A DNA stretch of 64,000 nucleotides from Geosiphon pyriformis (Eukaryota > Glomeromycota > Glomeromycetes > Archaeosporales > Geosiphonaceae), in NCBI GenBank assembly GCA_016748015.1, contig JAAOMT010000468.1, forward strand, positions 632,262 through 696,261. The letters run 5' to 3'. Position numbers and translations under genes: made by a program. The notes below the pieces were generated by a model, which was not told where the DNA came from, ran no database searches, and was given only the letters and a program-made list of their open reading frames with translations. Shown piece by piece: positions 48,097 to 58,554 of the stretch. Each line of letters starts with the position of its first letter. The stretch's first letter is position 1.

Positions 48097-50568
48097 GTTC
48101 AAAATTTCCAAAAAAAGTCAAAAGTTTTTTTTCTGAAAGAAGTTTTTTACAATTCAGTATGATAAATTCAAACCTTTTTTGCTTGATTACAAGACCACTA
48201 TTGGCTATAGTATTGCTGTAATAAAAAAATCTATTAAAGGCTTTGGTCCTGTTAATAAAGAGATGAATGTTAAAAAACATATTGTTTCTAGAAAGAAAAA
48301 AAAGAGTGGTGTTTTAAAGAATGGTGCTTTTAGTGAACTGGTCTTGTCTAAAAGAGCTGTTAATAGTTCTTGGGGGTTTGAAGCTGGTAATACTATTGAA
48401 TTTGATAGTGTGAATATAGAAAAGAAGTTCTTGATTGAGGAAACAAATATGAATTATGGTGAAAGAGATCTTCTAGAGAGTAAAGATATTAACTAAACAC
48501 CAAAGGGTCTTAGATTGGTTACTAAGCAAGCTTTGGGTAAGCCCTTGGGCAAAATTAACTTCATGGACAATAATAATGATAATAACATTCTATTGGATAG
48601 TTCTGTGGTGCTCTCTCACCTTTTGAAGAACTTGGTCAATGTTTCTGTTAAGAAATCTTTCACTCTGAATATCAGTTTGAATAATGTTGTTGGGAAATCT
48701 GCTTAGGAAAAGCTTGTGGTGGTCAGAAAGTTATTTTCAAGAATCAATAGTTTTAAGTGGATTTTTACTCCCTCAAAATTTGCTGGAATCATTAGAGGGA
48801 TGTTTATTTTTGAATCAAGTTTGGTGCAGGCTTCTAAAAAGGCTGAAGAAGTGAAGATTTTGGTAAACTCCGATCTCAAAAAATCATCTGGGCATTCAGA
48901 TCAGGCTGTAGTGTTAAAAAAAATTCCAATTGGTACATCAACTAAGGCTGTGCATGCTGCGCTATCTGAATTTAGAATAATTAAGTCAATTAAGATGCAA
49001 TTGGTAGGGCTGTAGCAGAAAGCTGTGGTTGAATTTGAACAGGTTGATCATGTTGACTTGGTCACAGCAAAATGGTCTATCTTAATTGAGAAAGATACAG
49101 TGCATGTTGCCAAATCTGATGTGGACAAAGAAACTTGAGACACAAAAGATATTTACAAGACTCTTTTGTACACTCTGCCAATGAAGACCAATGTGCATGA
49201 TATTTGGGATTACATCAATTCAGTGAGTGGAAAAACATGTGCAATCAATTGTTATTCTGTTACTTATGCCCAGGCCAGATGTGCTGTTGTTTGTTTCAAA
49301 TCAGCTGAATTCTTGGATGCTGTTATAAACACTACTCCAGTTTTGAGGGGTGTAAACCTGCATTGGTCTCATTTGAGTTTTTCTAAATGTGTTGAGTGTG
49401 AGAAAACAGGTTATACATCATTAAGCTGTTTTGTGGGTGGGAATTTTTTCTCTGGAAAATCTTCTTATAAAGCACTTTTAGATGTAGATAAAAACAGATT
49501 GGCTATCATTTATGCTAAGCATTTGGCTTCTGTTGCTTGTCCTGTTGCTTTTGGTGGAGTTTCATGAACAAAGATTGCTGGTAGATCTTTATTTCCTCCT
49601 CTCTCTGTGCATAATGTTTTGGTCAATTCTGGTTCTTCTTTAGAGATGAAGCCTATTCTATCTGTTGCAGTTGATATTGAAAAAAAGTTTGCTGTTTTAG
49701 AGAGCAGTCTTACTAGCCTCACAGGACAAATTAATAAATTGGCTAAAAGATTGAATTCACTTATGCTGGCAGTTTCCCAGTCTAGCCCTGAATGTCAGCT
49801 GCTGGTGACCTCCCATTACAGAATTAGGTGGATAATGTAGTGATGGGAGAGAATTTGGGTGGAACCATAGGTAGTAAGGCTGCTGCGAATTTTGACTTTT
49901 CTGTTTTTCCTAAGATGAAAAGACTGGAAAGCATGTTGGAAGAACTTTCTGCTTCAGTACTGAGTCTAACAGCAAAATTCAATGGTTTAATTCTGACTGG
50001 TAGTGCAATTTTTAAAATCTTTTCTCAATGACCAGTCTAGTTTGGAAGTTTGCCACATGCAATGTTAGAGGTATGAACAATCCTGCAAAGCAAGAAGATG
50101 TCATTTGTTGGCACAAAGACATAACCAATTTAGTTTCTATTTTTATGGAATTCAAGCTGAAAGGGAGGGCTCATTTCTGGTTGGCCAATAGATTTAATGA
50201 GGTTTGCATGTTTACTTCTAGTTTAGATATTGAGTATCTGAATACTAGTGTGGTTATTATTATGAACTCTTCTTTGGCAAAGCATGTGTGCAAGATTTCT
50301 GAGGTGTCTGGCCAGCTCCTGTCTATTAAGCTGCTTTTCAAAAATAAGCTATCTGTGTCAATTTTAGGGCTTTATGCTGGTGCTTTTTCAGTGGTCCAAT
50401 TTTTCCAAGCTGATGAAATTAACTCTCTGGTGGCTAAAGCTGTAAATGAATTCTCCTTTGTTATTTTTGGTAGTGATTTCAATAAAGACAGCTTTTGTAA
50501 ACATGCCAGTTTTAGAGAATGCTTTGACTTGGGTCTGACAGACTCTCTGTGTGGGTGCTTCTTTGCAA
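48097..50568 (+). pseudogene. LINE retrotransposon: ORF1 and endonuclease part of ORF2, truncated by element A
   Basis: Same family as the decayed LINE at 11-17.8 kb but far better preserved. ORF1 runs in one frame group from 48179 to about 49820, broken by TAG/TGA stops where C-to-T change of CAG or CGA (or TGG to TGA/TAG) explains each case (for example VGL-stop-QKAV near 49014, GGVS-stop-TK at 49565). It includes an RNA-binding-like block (VLKKIPIGTSTKAVHAALSE, 48920-48985) and a Cys cluster (CVECEKTGYTSLSC, 49390-49430) like the gag-type zinc knuckles of LINE ORF1. ORF2 opens at 50028 with WKFATCNVRGMNNPAKQED, the APE endonuclease start, and keeps GSDFNKD (catalytic Asp/Asn, about 50470). 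It ends abruptly at 50568 where the LTR begins; RT and 3' end are beyond the insertion. Confidence 0.85.
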
Positions 50569-51548
50569 TGTTACCAAAGGTTTTTGGTCTCTTTTCTTAA
50601 ATGTTGTCAATGCTTGTTTGCTGTGAATTCACGTTTTCTGGATGTGGTTGAACCTTCAGTAACTGAATTTATCTTCAAATTATCTCCTATAATTTGAACT
50701 GCTGGGCTTATAAGTGGAATGGCCAATTCTGTGCCAGTTGCTTTATGTAGTTATGTTGTAGTAAACGTCAACTCTTTCCCAAGAAATGCTTGTCTGGAAG
50801 CTTACTAAAAAATGTGTAGTTACTTTGCTGTGAAAGTCAACTCTTCTACAGGAATTTCATCTGTAGGCTACCCTAATGATTGTAATAAGAAAAGAAAAGA
50901 AAAATAAAAGAAATGTAAAAGAAATAGGATTTTATCAAGGGAAACATTTTCTATCCAGGCCTGAAGTCACTAACAGTTTACTAAAATTGGTAGCTAATCA
51001 ATTTTAAAACATTAGTTGGGTTTTGGGGATTTTCTAAGTGCAATAATTAAAAAATTTGGTTTTTCAAATTATTTGATATTTATTTTTTTGTGTGTGTGTA
51101 GGAATGGTTCTAAGTAATAAATCTAAAGTAAGATACATTTTCTCGAAGAGAGAAGCTTTTCTTTTATACAACTTGTTGTAACACTATTCTATGAACTTGA
51201 ACTTTGCTATTTTCTACAATTTTGCTGAACTAAAGATACATTTCGGCAAACTACAAGTTATTTCTGCAAACTATTAGATATTTCGGTAAACTATCAATTA
51301 TTTTGGCGAATTTCTACAAATTTCAGTAAACTTTTGAATGTTACATAGTTCGGGGTATTGCATAATTGATTATCACAATTAGGTTATATTTGTGTTGTGT
51401 ACAATTTGGGTTATTAATTAAATGATAATTTCGGACATTTTTGCTAATGTAATAAGTGATAATTTGAAATGATAATATATGCTAATTAATGATAGAAATT
51501 ATAAGATAATTTTATGCTAAATAATATCTCTAATTTTGTCTGGTAACA
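50569..51548 (-). repeat. 3' LTR of LTR element A
   Basis: 980 bp, TGTTACC to GGTAACA (a 7-bp inverted terminal pair). Near-identical to 56772-57752. A polypurine tract (GAGGAGGAGG on minus, 51552-51561) abuts it, setting minus orientation. Inserted into the LINE endonuclease gene. Confidence 0.92.
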
Positions 51549-51681
51549 TAACCTCCTCCTCAAAACTGAGCTCCATTAAAGTCCAAGTACTGTTTGTTAT
51601 TTCCAGATAATAATCCAAAATTATTGAAGAAATTTGGTCTGAAAATTGTTGAAATTTCAGTTCTGTAAGCTTTTCAATGTA

Positions 51682-52245
51682 TTAAATCTTCAAAGGTTGA
51701 AAAATTGGGTTTTGTAGTATGTTTTCACAGGTGTAGAATAGGTCATAAAATCTAAAAGCAGCTCTGAGTCTGTAGTGACTGTTTGTTGATTCAGCTGTTG
51801 TCTTGAATTCGTTGTGGAGTTGTTTTTGAATAGCTTCTTTTGTGAGGTTTGCTGTTGTAAGTTCCAGTTTCCGTTTGTAGAGTGTTTTTCCAATGTGAAA
51901 ATATCTATAGATTGGAGGATATTCAGTGTTTTTCTCATTGAGACACAGTTGAAGTTTTTGTTGAATTGTAGCATTTGGTGGAATACTAATCAGAGTGAGC
52001 ATTAGGTTTTCTCTTAAAGCAAGCTTTAAAAGTTCTGGCAGATGAATTCCAGTATAATTTCTTGTGTTCTTTTTATACGGGTGATATTTTTGTGAATTTG
52101 GGGCTAAATTTGTAACTACTTTTGTTTGGGTATAATTAATGTGGTTTCCAGTAACAGTAATGAATAATTCGAGTATTGTTTTTAAAGCTAACATTAATTT
52201 TTGGGATAATTGTTGAATGTTTTGAGGAATAGTCATTATAAGCAA
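51682..52245 (-). pseudogene. ORF3 of element A, unknown function, interrupted
   Basis: Copy of the intact ORF at 57721-58449. It has a TAA where the B copy reads CAA (after FQPLKI), removing about 55 C-terminal residues. The rest is open and about 97 percent alike by eye. No domain recognised. Confidence 0.75.
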
Positions 52246-52329
52246 TTGAAAAAAAAAAAAATTATTTTTGGTGTATGAGTTTTTATGTTATTTTTGTTTT
52301 GTTTTTGTGAGATTGTTTCTAAATTATAA

Positions 52330-53451
52330 GAAGATAACTATAATAATAAATTTAAATTAAGTGTTCAAGTTGGGAGACTGTTCAATGACAACTATTGGTT
52401 CTAAATTTCAGAGAATGTCTTTGGGATTGATTAAAGGGGAATGTGTACCAATTTGTGGAATTAATGGTTCAGAATTGTTTCTGGAATTATAGTGTTTCAA
52501 ATGATCTCCATGTACAACTTTTGCTAGAATTTTGTCATCAAGTCTTAGCTTGTATGATCCATTGTCTAGGACTTCATGGATAAAAAATGGTTCATCTCAT
52601 TTATTCTCAAATTTTCCACTCTATTGTTTTTCAGCTTTAGTTCTGTGTAAGAGAACTTTGTTTCCAATTTTAAATTCATTGGTGACTGGAGGCAATTTGT
52701 CATCATGCTGTTCTTTTTGTTGAGCTTGAGAGTGTTTAATATGGGTGGCTGCTATTCATTGTTTTCCTTCCAATGTGCTAAGCAGAGTGTAGGCTCTTTG
52801 CTGAAGCATTTCTTGGAAATTGTTTTCATCAATTGGTTGTGCTGGATATGTTTCCACTGTGAAACTAATTGGTAACATTGCCATCTTTCCATAAGTTAAA
52901 TCAAATAGTGTGTGTTTTGTGGTATCTTGTTTTAGTGTTCTATATGCTAGTAACACTGATGGAATAAAGAGATCCCATTTTTGCTCAAAATTGGTTGAAA
53001 CTTTGGCTAATGATTCACACAATGTTTTGTTGAACCATCCTACAAGTCCATTTGTTTGTGGATAGTAGGGTGAAGATAATGGTCTCTTGATATTAAATTG
53101 TTCACAAATTTCCTGGATTAAATTGTTCACAAAATGTGTTCCTTGATCAGATAAAAGTTTTATTGGGCATCCATGTCTACAAATGATGTCTTTGTAGATG
53201 AAGTTTGTTACTGATTTTGCATCTGCCCATTGAATGGCTCTGACTTCAGGCCATTTGGTAAAATAGTCTATGGCTATTATAATATAACAGTTTTTTTGGT
53301 TTGTGATAGGTAGTGGTCCGATTAAATCAATACCAACTCTGTTAAAAGGCTGTCCAACTTTGATTGGGTTTAAAGGTTCTGTAGGGTGAGTTCCTCCTCT
53401 TTTTTGACAACTATCACAAGATTCAACATATTTGTGAATGTCTTTTCTCAT
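52330..53451 (-). pseudogene. Integrase region of element A, catalytic Glu lost
   Basis: 53451-52756 holds the end of the zinc finger (ESCDSCQKRGG) and the DDE core: GIDLIGPLPI (first Asp), KLLSDQGTHFVNN (second Asp), SSPYYPQTNGLVGWFNKTL, where Glu should stand in place of Gly. The C-terminal GPY-like part (KVLLHRTKAEKQ) follows at about 52640, broken by stops. Dead by sequence. Confidence 0.85.
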
Positions 53452-54335
53452 TCGAGGCCAAAAGTAGTATTTTAGTGTTCTTTAGGTGGTGCTGTCTTTT
53501 CCGAAGTGGGCTGATAAAAGATCTGAGTGCATGTTGTATAATATAGTTTCTTTTTCCTGTTCTTGTATTAATCTGAGTGGTTTGTCTGGGTTTTTGAAAT
53601 TTCAATAATAAATAATGTTGTTGTGTAGAAAATATTGTTTGGCTTGTTGTTGTAGTCAATGTTTTTCATATGGAGACCAATTTATTGGGATTGTTAATGT
53701 TTCCAAATATTGTTTGAGATCGTTGTAGTTTTCTGAATTCATTGTTTGTTGGCTCTTTTGGTTGGTTAAGTTGAGTGTTGGTTTTTGTGTTTTTCTAATC
53801 TTGTCTCATTCTGGAGAGACAGTCAACATTGGTATGGAGTTTTCCTGGTTTGTGATGTACTATGTATCAATAGTTTGCTAGAAATCCTGTCCATCAGGTT
53901 TGTTTTGCATTCAGCTGAGTATTTTTGTTCTGAAGCCATTTGAGTCCAATATTATCAATGATAATATCAAATTCTTTAGGCCTGAGATAAAGATTGAAGT
54001 GGTGTAGGACCCAAATTATGGCTGCTGTTTCTAGTTCTGTGGCAGGGTAGTTTTTCTCAGCTGGTTTTAATGTAGTCTATTTGTATTCAATGTTTTTGGT
54101 GGTGGGGTTTTGCAATTTTCGAGAATCTTTTGATAAACTTCCAATAGTAGGATGCTAATCCTATAAATCCTTTTAGTTCTGTAGTGTTTTGAGAAGTTTT
54201 GAAGTTTTTGACAATGCTGATTTTTCCAGAGTCTGGTTTGATTCCATCTTTACTAACAATATAACCAAGGAAGGCCAGGCTTGTTTTTCCAAAGTAGCAT
54301 TTTTCGATATTGAGTTTTAGTTCTACTTTTCATAA
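53452..54335 (-). pseudogene. RNase H / linker region of element A, with internal deletion
   Basis: Compared with B (60240-60480), about 190 bp around 54076 are missing, removing the RNase H core with its ATDAS motif. Several in-frame stops. The integrase HHCC finger start (about 53460-53530) is also damaged. Confidence 0.7.
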
Positions 54336-55028
54336 TCATTGAAAAACTTTTTGCAGGTGTTTTAAGTGTAATTCAAATGATGGAGAATAAATATCAGTAT
54401 CGTCAAGATAAACGACTACTAATTTCCAAAGAAGTCCTTGGTACATAACATCTATTAATCTCTGAAATGTTGCTGGTGCATTGCATAATCCAAAAGGCAT
54501 TATATTGAACTCGTAATTTCTGCCTTGGGTGGTGAATGCTGTTTTGGGGCGATCTTTGGGATCCATAGCAACTTGCCAGTAACCACTTTCTAAATCTAGT
54601 GTTGAAAAGTATTTGGATTTTCCAAGGGCATCTAACATGTCATCAATCTGAGAAAGGGGGTAGGTGTCTCCAATTGTAACACTGTTGAGTTGTCGATAGT
54701 CAACACAAAATCGGATCTTTCCATTTTTCTTTTTAACTAGCACTACAGGTGAAGCCCAAAGACTCATGGAGAGTTGGATAAGCCCATTGTTAAGCATTCG
54801 TTATACTTCTTCTCGGATGAATTGGTGGCTTTCTGGAGCAACTCGATATGCTTGTTGTCTTCTGGGTTTGGCATCTCCTGTATAAATTTGGTGTTGGACC
54901 AAATTGGTTCTTCCTAAGTCATTGTTGTTTTCAGCAAAGATATCAGCAAATTCTGCAATTAGCTCTTTGAGCTGGGTCTGTTGTTGTGGTTCAAGTTGTC
55001 CTATGTTGATTCGAAATAGTTTTTCCAT
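54336..55028 (-). pseudogene. Reverse transcriptase of element A
   Basis: 54797-54336: SPVVLVKKKNGKIRFCVDYR, FSTLDLESGYWQVAMDP, FNIMPFGLCNAPATFQRLID and VVVYLDD, the complete Ty3-type fingers and palm with the catalytic YLDD. The upstream part (55028-54801) reads LKELIAEFADIFAENNNDLG and is separated by a stop (TAA) after REEV. The RT palm itself is intact, but the frame ends at the TGA after VFQ. Confidence 0.88.
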
Positions 55029-55211
55029 AACAACATGGTAGTTTTCGGAGCTGGAGTTTGGATTGATTTTTGGTAGTAAATATCCAATAATTTCAGAGAA
55101 ATCGGGAACTGTTTGGGGTAATTCTTGTTAAAATATATTACTGTAAATAACTCCAATTTCTAAATTATTTAATAAAATTATGGGGTAATTATTGGGGTTG
55201 TAAAAAGTAAC

Positions 55212-56027
55212 TCAGACTTTCTTTGTTCCTTCTGGAATATAAATGTTTGGAATCAAAATATTATGTTCCAAGCAGACTTGTTCATTGGACTCAAAAATTT
55301 GTTGTGTGGTTGTTGGCTTTGGACAGATGTAAATTTCCAGATGTTCTCCAAAGGGTGAGATGGTAATCAGTTGTGAAAGTTTGAGAATCTGGTGGGATTT
55401 GTTCTGTGTGTTAAGAGCTATATTAACTGGAACTGTAAATCGTCCAGTTGAACCAAAACCTTGGGTTCCTCTATTGCTTTTTCCTAATTGTTCTCTTTGA
55501 TTGACTAGTTGCAAACCCAAAATGTTGATTAAGAGTAGGTAAATAGCTTGGGCAATTTTTTCAGCATATTTGATCTTAAATGGTTTGTCAGTTTCATTTT
55601 GAAGCATCACTGTAATGTCTCCAGTATATCCAGCATCGATTATTCCTCCTCTGACATTGATTTCTTTGCTTGCCAGAGAGGACCGGGAGGCGATTTGAAC
55701 CATTGCTTCTGGCGGGATTTCGAGTGCAATTTTGAGGTTGATTTTTGTAAGAGATTTGGATTTGAGAACAAGAGTATCCTTGTCTGAATATTTTAGGTCA
55801 TATCCAGCATCAATTTTGTGTGCTTTTTTGGGTTTTATTCCTTGTCCATTGTTGTTGAAGTATTTAAGTTGTAAGGCAGACTGATTTTTAATAAGGTAGA
55901 TAGGTATTGTTTCAATTTTTTCCGTTGCTTCAGGTTCTCCAAATTCAATTTTGTTCTCATCATTTTCACTAAACAAGGGGATACTAAGAGCATAGCAATC
56001 AGGACACCACTGTTCATCGCAAGGCAT
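55212..56027 (-). CDS. dUTPase domain of element A polyprotein (motifs intact)
   Basis: Open 271-codon segment. All five trimeric dUTPase motifs occur in order: DAGYDL, ASRSSLA, GGIIDAGYTGDI with the catalytic Asp and Tyr, AEKIAQAIYL, and RGTQGFGSTG. The enzyme would hydrolyse dUTP to dUMP, keeping uracil out of the cDNA. It sits between the protease/Cys-rich segment and the RT, unlike lentiviruses where dUTPase lies between RNase H and integrase. Preceded by a Cys pair region (MPCDEQWCPDCY). The ORF is a fragment of a larger polyprotein flanked by stops, so expression is unlikely. Confidence 0.88.
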   Translation of the reverse strand: MPCDEQWCPDCYALSIPLFSENDENKIEFGEPEATEKIETIPIYLIKNQSALQLKYFNNNGQGIKPKKAHKIDAGYDLKYSDKDTLVLKSKSLTKINLKIALEIPPEAMVQIASRSSLASKEINVRGGIIDAGYTGDITVMLQNETDKPFKIKYAEKIAQAIYLLLINILGLQLVNQREQLGKSNRGTQGFGSTGRFTVPVNIALNTQNKSHQILKLSQLITISPFGEHLEIYICPKPTTTQQIFESNEQVCLEHNILIPNIYIPEGTKKV

Positions 56028-56066
56028 AATGCATTCTTCACATAGCCTAATGTTTATTTGCTCTAA

Positions 56067-56771
56067 TCATTGAATTTGAGCTTCTTGGGTTGGGTAGATG
56101 TAACTTGCAATTTGGTGGTAGACTTCTACTTTGTCTTCATAATCAAATCCAGCTAATTCCATGATGTATTCAATATATTCTGCTTCCTTCATTTGACGAA
56201 CATCTTTTTTGGTAGCTCTATTAATTAATGTTATTGCTAGATCAAAAATCATCTCAGCATCATGGGGGTAGTGATAAAGTTTGTTGAGAGCACTGTTGTA
56301 TGCTGCATTAAAGGGTGTTCCTCTTTTTGCTTTTTCTGAAATTGATAAAGCATATTGGCAGGTTTGATCACAGACTTCTCCTCTCATGGCTACATCAATC
56401 TAATTGCATTCTTCCAGTAGCATATCTCCACAAGTCAAACAAAAGGTGTTGTTCCATTTTCTGCTCCTTTTTATTAGATGGCCCCATTGCTCTCTATGGC
56501 AAGCCTTGCAGTAATAACAAGTATGATTTTCATATTCTTCTTCAGGTGAAATGCAGGCTCCCATTGACGATAGTTTCTTGTGACAGTCTTTATATTTAAG
56601 GGGAATATAGGAGCGTTGTTTCTTTGGTTCGGGTTTTGAGTAAGAGATATTCCATCCAGAGGTTTCGGGTTCAGAATGTGGGATAAAATGTTTTTGTTCT
56701 GTTTCATTGGTCCAGTTGGACGTTAATCCAAGAGCCATGAATGTTTCAATGAGGGGTTTTTTCTCTTCCAG
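56067..56771 (-). pseudogene. Cys-rich segment and protease ORF end, element A
   Basis: 56738-56400 carries several Cys pairs (CKDCHKK-type here YKDCHKK, CYYCKACHRE, FCLTCGDM), resembling zinc ribbons, and ends at a TAG after EECN. 56387-56067 continues (CDQTCQYALSISEKAKRG, DYEDKVEVYHQIASYIYP) and ends in a TGA. Both stops are also present in B. Truncated at 56771 by the LTR of B. Confidence 0.75.
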
Positions 56772-57752
56772 TGTTACCGGAGGTTTTTGGTCTCTTTTCT
56801 GTAATGTTGTTGATACTTATTTACTGTAAATTCACATTTTCTGGATGTGGTTGAACCTCCAGTAACTGAATTTATCTTCAAATTATCTCCTATAATTTGA
56901 ACTTGCTGGGCTTATGAGTGGAATGGCCAATTCCATGCCAGTTGCTTTATGTAGTTATGTTGTAGTAAATGTCAACTCTTTCCTAGGAATTGCTTGTCTG
57001 AAAGCTCACTAAAAATGTGTAGTTACTTTGCTGTGAAAGTCAACTCTTCTACAGGAATCTTGTCTGTAGGCTACCTTAATGATTGTAATAAGAAAAAAAA
57101 ATAAAAATAAAAGAAGTGTAAAAAAAATAAGATTTTATCAAGGGAAACGTTTTCTATCCAGGCCTGGAGTCACTAACAGTTTACTGAAATTGGTAGCTAA
57201 TCAATTTCGAAATGTTAGTTGGTTTTTAGGAATTTTCCAAGGGCAATAATTAAAAAATTTGGTTTTTCAAATTATTTGGTATTTATTTTTTTTTGTGTGT
57301 GTAGAAATAGTTCTAAGTAATAAATCTAAAGTAAGATACATTTTCTCGAAAAGAGAAGCTCTTCTTTTATACAACTTGTTATAACACTATTCTATGAACT
57401 TGAACTTTGCTATTTTCTACAATTTCACTGAACTAAAGATACATTTCGGCAAACTACAAGTTATTTCTGCAAACTATTAGATATTTCGGTGAACTATCCA
57501 TTATTTCGGCGAATTTCTATAAATTTTGGCAAACTTTTGAATGTTACATAGTTCGGGGTATTGCATGATTGATCATCACAATTAGGTTACATTTGTATTG
57601 TATACAATTTGGGTTATTAATTAAATGATAATTTCGGACATTCTTTGCTAATGTAATGAGTGATAATTTGAAATGATAATATATGCTAATTAATAATAGG
57701 AATTATAATATAATTTCATGCTAAATAATATCTCTAATTTCGTCTGGTAACA
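56772..57752 (-). repeat. 3' LTR of element B (inserted in element A)
   Basis: 981 bp, TGTTACC to GGTAACA. On its left is mid-protease sequence of A, on its right the ORF3 end of B with the polypurine tract (57756-57765). Same orientation as A. Confidence 0.92.
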
Positions 57753-58449
57753 TAACCTCCTCCTCAAGACTGAGCTCCATCGAAGTCCAAGTACTGTCTG
57801 TTATTTCCAGATAATAATCCAAAATTATTGAAGAAATTTGGTCTGAAAATTGTTGAAATTTCAGTTCTGTGAGCTTTCCAATGTATTGAATCTTCAAAGG
57901 TTGAAAAATTGGGTTTTGTAGTATGTTTTCACAGGTGTAGAATAGGTCATAAAATCTAAAAGCAGCTCTGAGTCTGTAGTGACTGTTTGTTAATTCAGCT
58001 GTTGTCTTGAATTCATTGTGGAGTTGTTTCTGAATAGCTTCTTTTGTGAGGTTTGCTGTTGTAAGTTCCAGTTTCCGTTTGTAGAGTGTTTTTCCAATGT
58101 GAAAATATCTATAGATTGGAGGATATTTAGTGTTTTTCTCATTGAGACACAGTTGAAGTTTTTGTTGAATTGTAGCATTTGGTGGAATACTAATCAGAGT
58201 GAGCATTAGGTTTTCTCTTAAAGCAAGCTTTAAAAGTTCTGGCAGGTGAATTCCAGTATAATTTCTTGTGTTCTTTTTATACGGGTGATATTTTTGTGAA
58301 TTTGGGGCTAAATTTGTAACTACTTCTGTTTGGGTATAATTAATGTGGTTTCCAGTAACAGTAATGGATAATTCGGGTATTGTTTTTAAAGCTAACATTA
58401 ATTTTTGGGATAATTGTTGAATGTTTTGAGGAATAGTCATTATAAGCAA
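57721..58449 (-). CDS. ORF3 of element B, intact, unknown function, env position
   Basis: 242 residues from ATG 58449. It lies after the integrase and before the 3' LTR, where retroviruses carry env or accessory genes. No signal peptide, membrane segment or known domain is visible. The first third is Gln/Thr-rich (NIQQLSQKLMLALKTIPEL). The middle reads GIHLPELLKLALRENLMLTL and IYRYFHIGKTLYKRKLELTT. The end has hydrophobic/acidic helices (RLRAAFRFYDLFYTCENIL). The last 30 codons cross the polypurine tract, which encodes LEEEVM, and the stop codon (57721-57723) lies 32 nt inside the LTR. The open frame is notable because pol in the same element is full of stops. Not recognised. Confidence 0.75.
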   Translation of the reverse strand: MLIMTIPQNIQQLSQKLMLALKTIPELSITVTGNHINYTQTEVVTNLAPNSQKYHPYKKNTRNYTGIHLPELLKLALRENLMLTLISIPPNATIQQKLQLCLNEKNTKYPPIYRYFHIGKTLYKRKLELTTANLTKEAIQKQLHNEFKTTAELTNSHYRLRAAFRFYDLFYTCENILQNPIFQPLKIQYIGKLTELKFQQFSDQISSIILDYYLEITDSTWTSMELSLEEEVMLPDEIRDII

Positions 58450-58554
58450 TTGAAAAAAAAAAAATTATTTTTAGTGTATGGGTTTTTATGTTATTTTTGT
58501 TTTGTTTTTGTGAGATTGTTTCTAAATTATAAGAGAATAACTAGTAAAATTAAA

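Larger units (their letters stand above)
51549..56771 (-). mobile_element. LTR element A interior (Ty3-like), 5' part displaced by element B
   Basis: Minus-strand order from right to left: end of the protease ORF, Cys-rich segment, dUTPase, RT, damaged RNase H, integrase, and a third ORF, then the 3' LTR. The interior stops dead at 56771 in mid-codon of the protease ORF, exactly where the LTR of B begins. The missing gag and 5' LTR of A are therefore expected beyond 64000, on the far side of B. Many stops and frameshifts. Confidence 0.88.

Noticed and set aside
57721-58449. ORF3 as an envelope protein
   Set aside because: No signal peptide, membrane anchor or Cys-rich ectodomain pattern.
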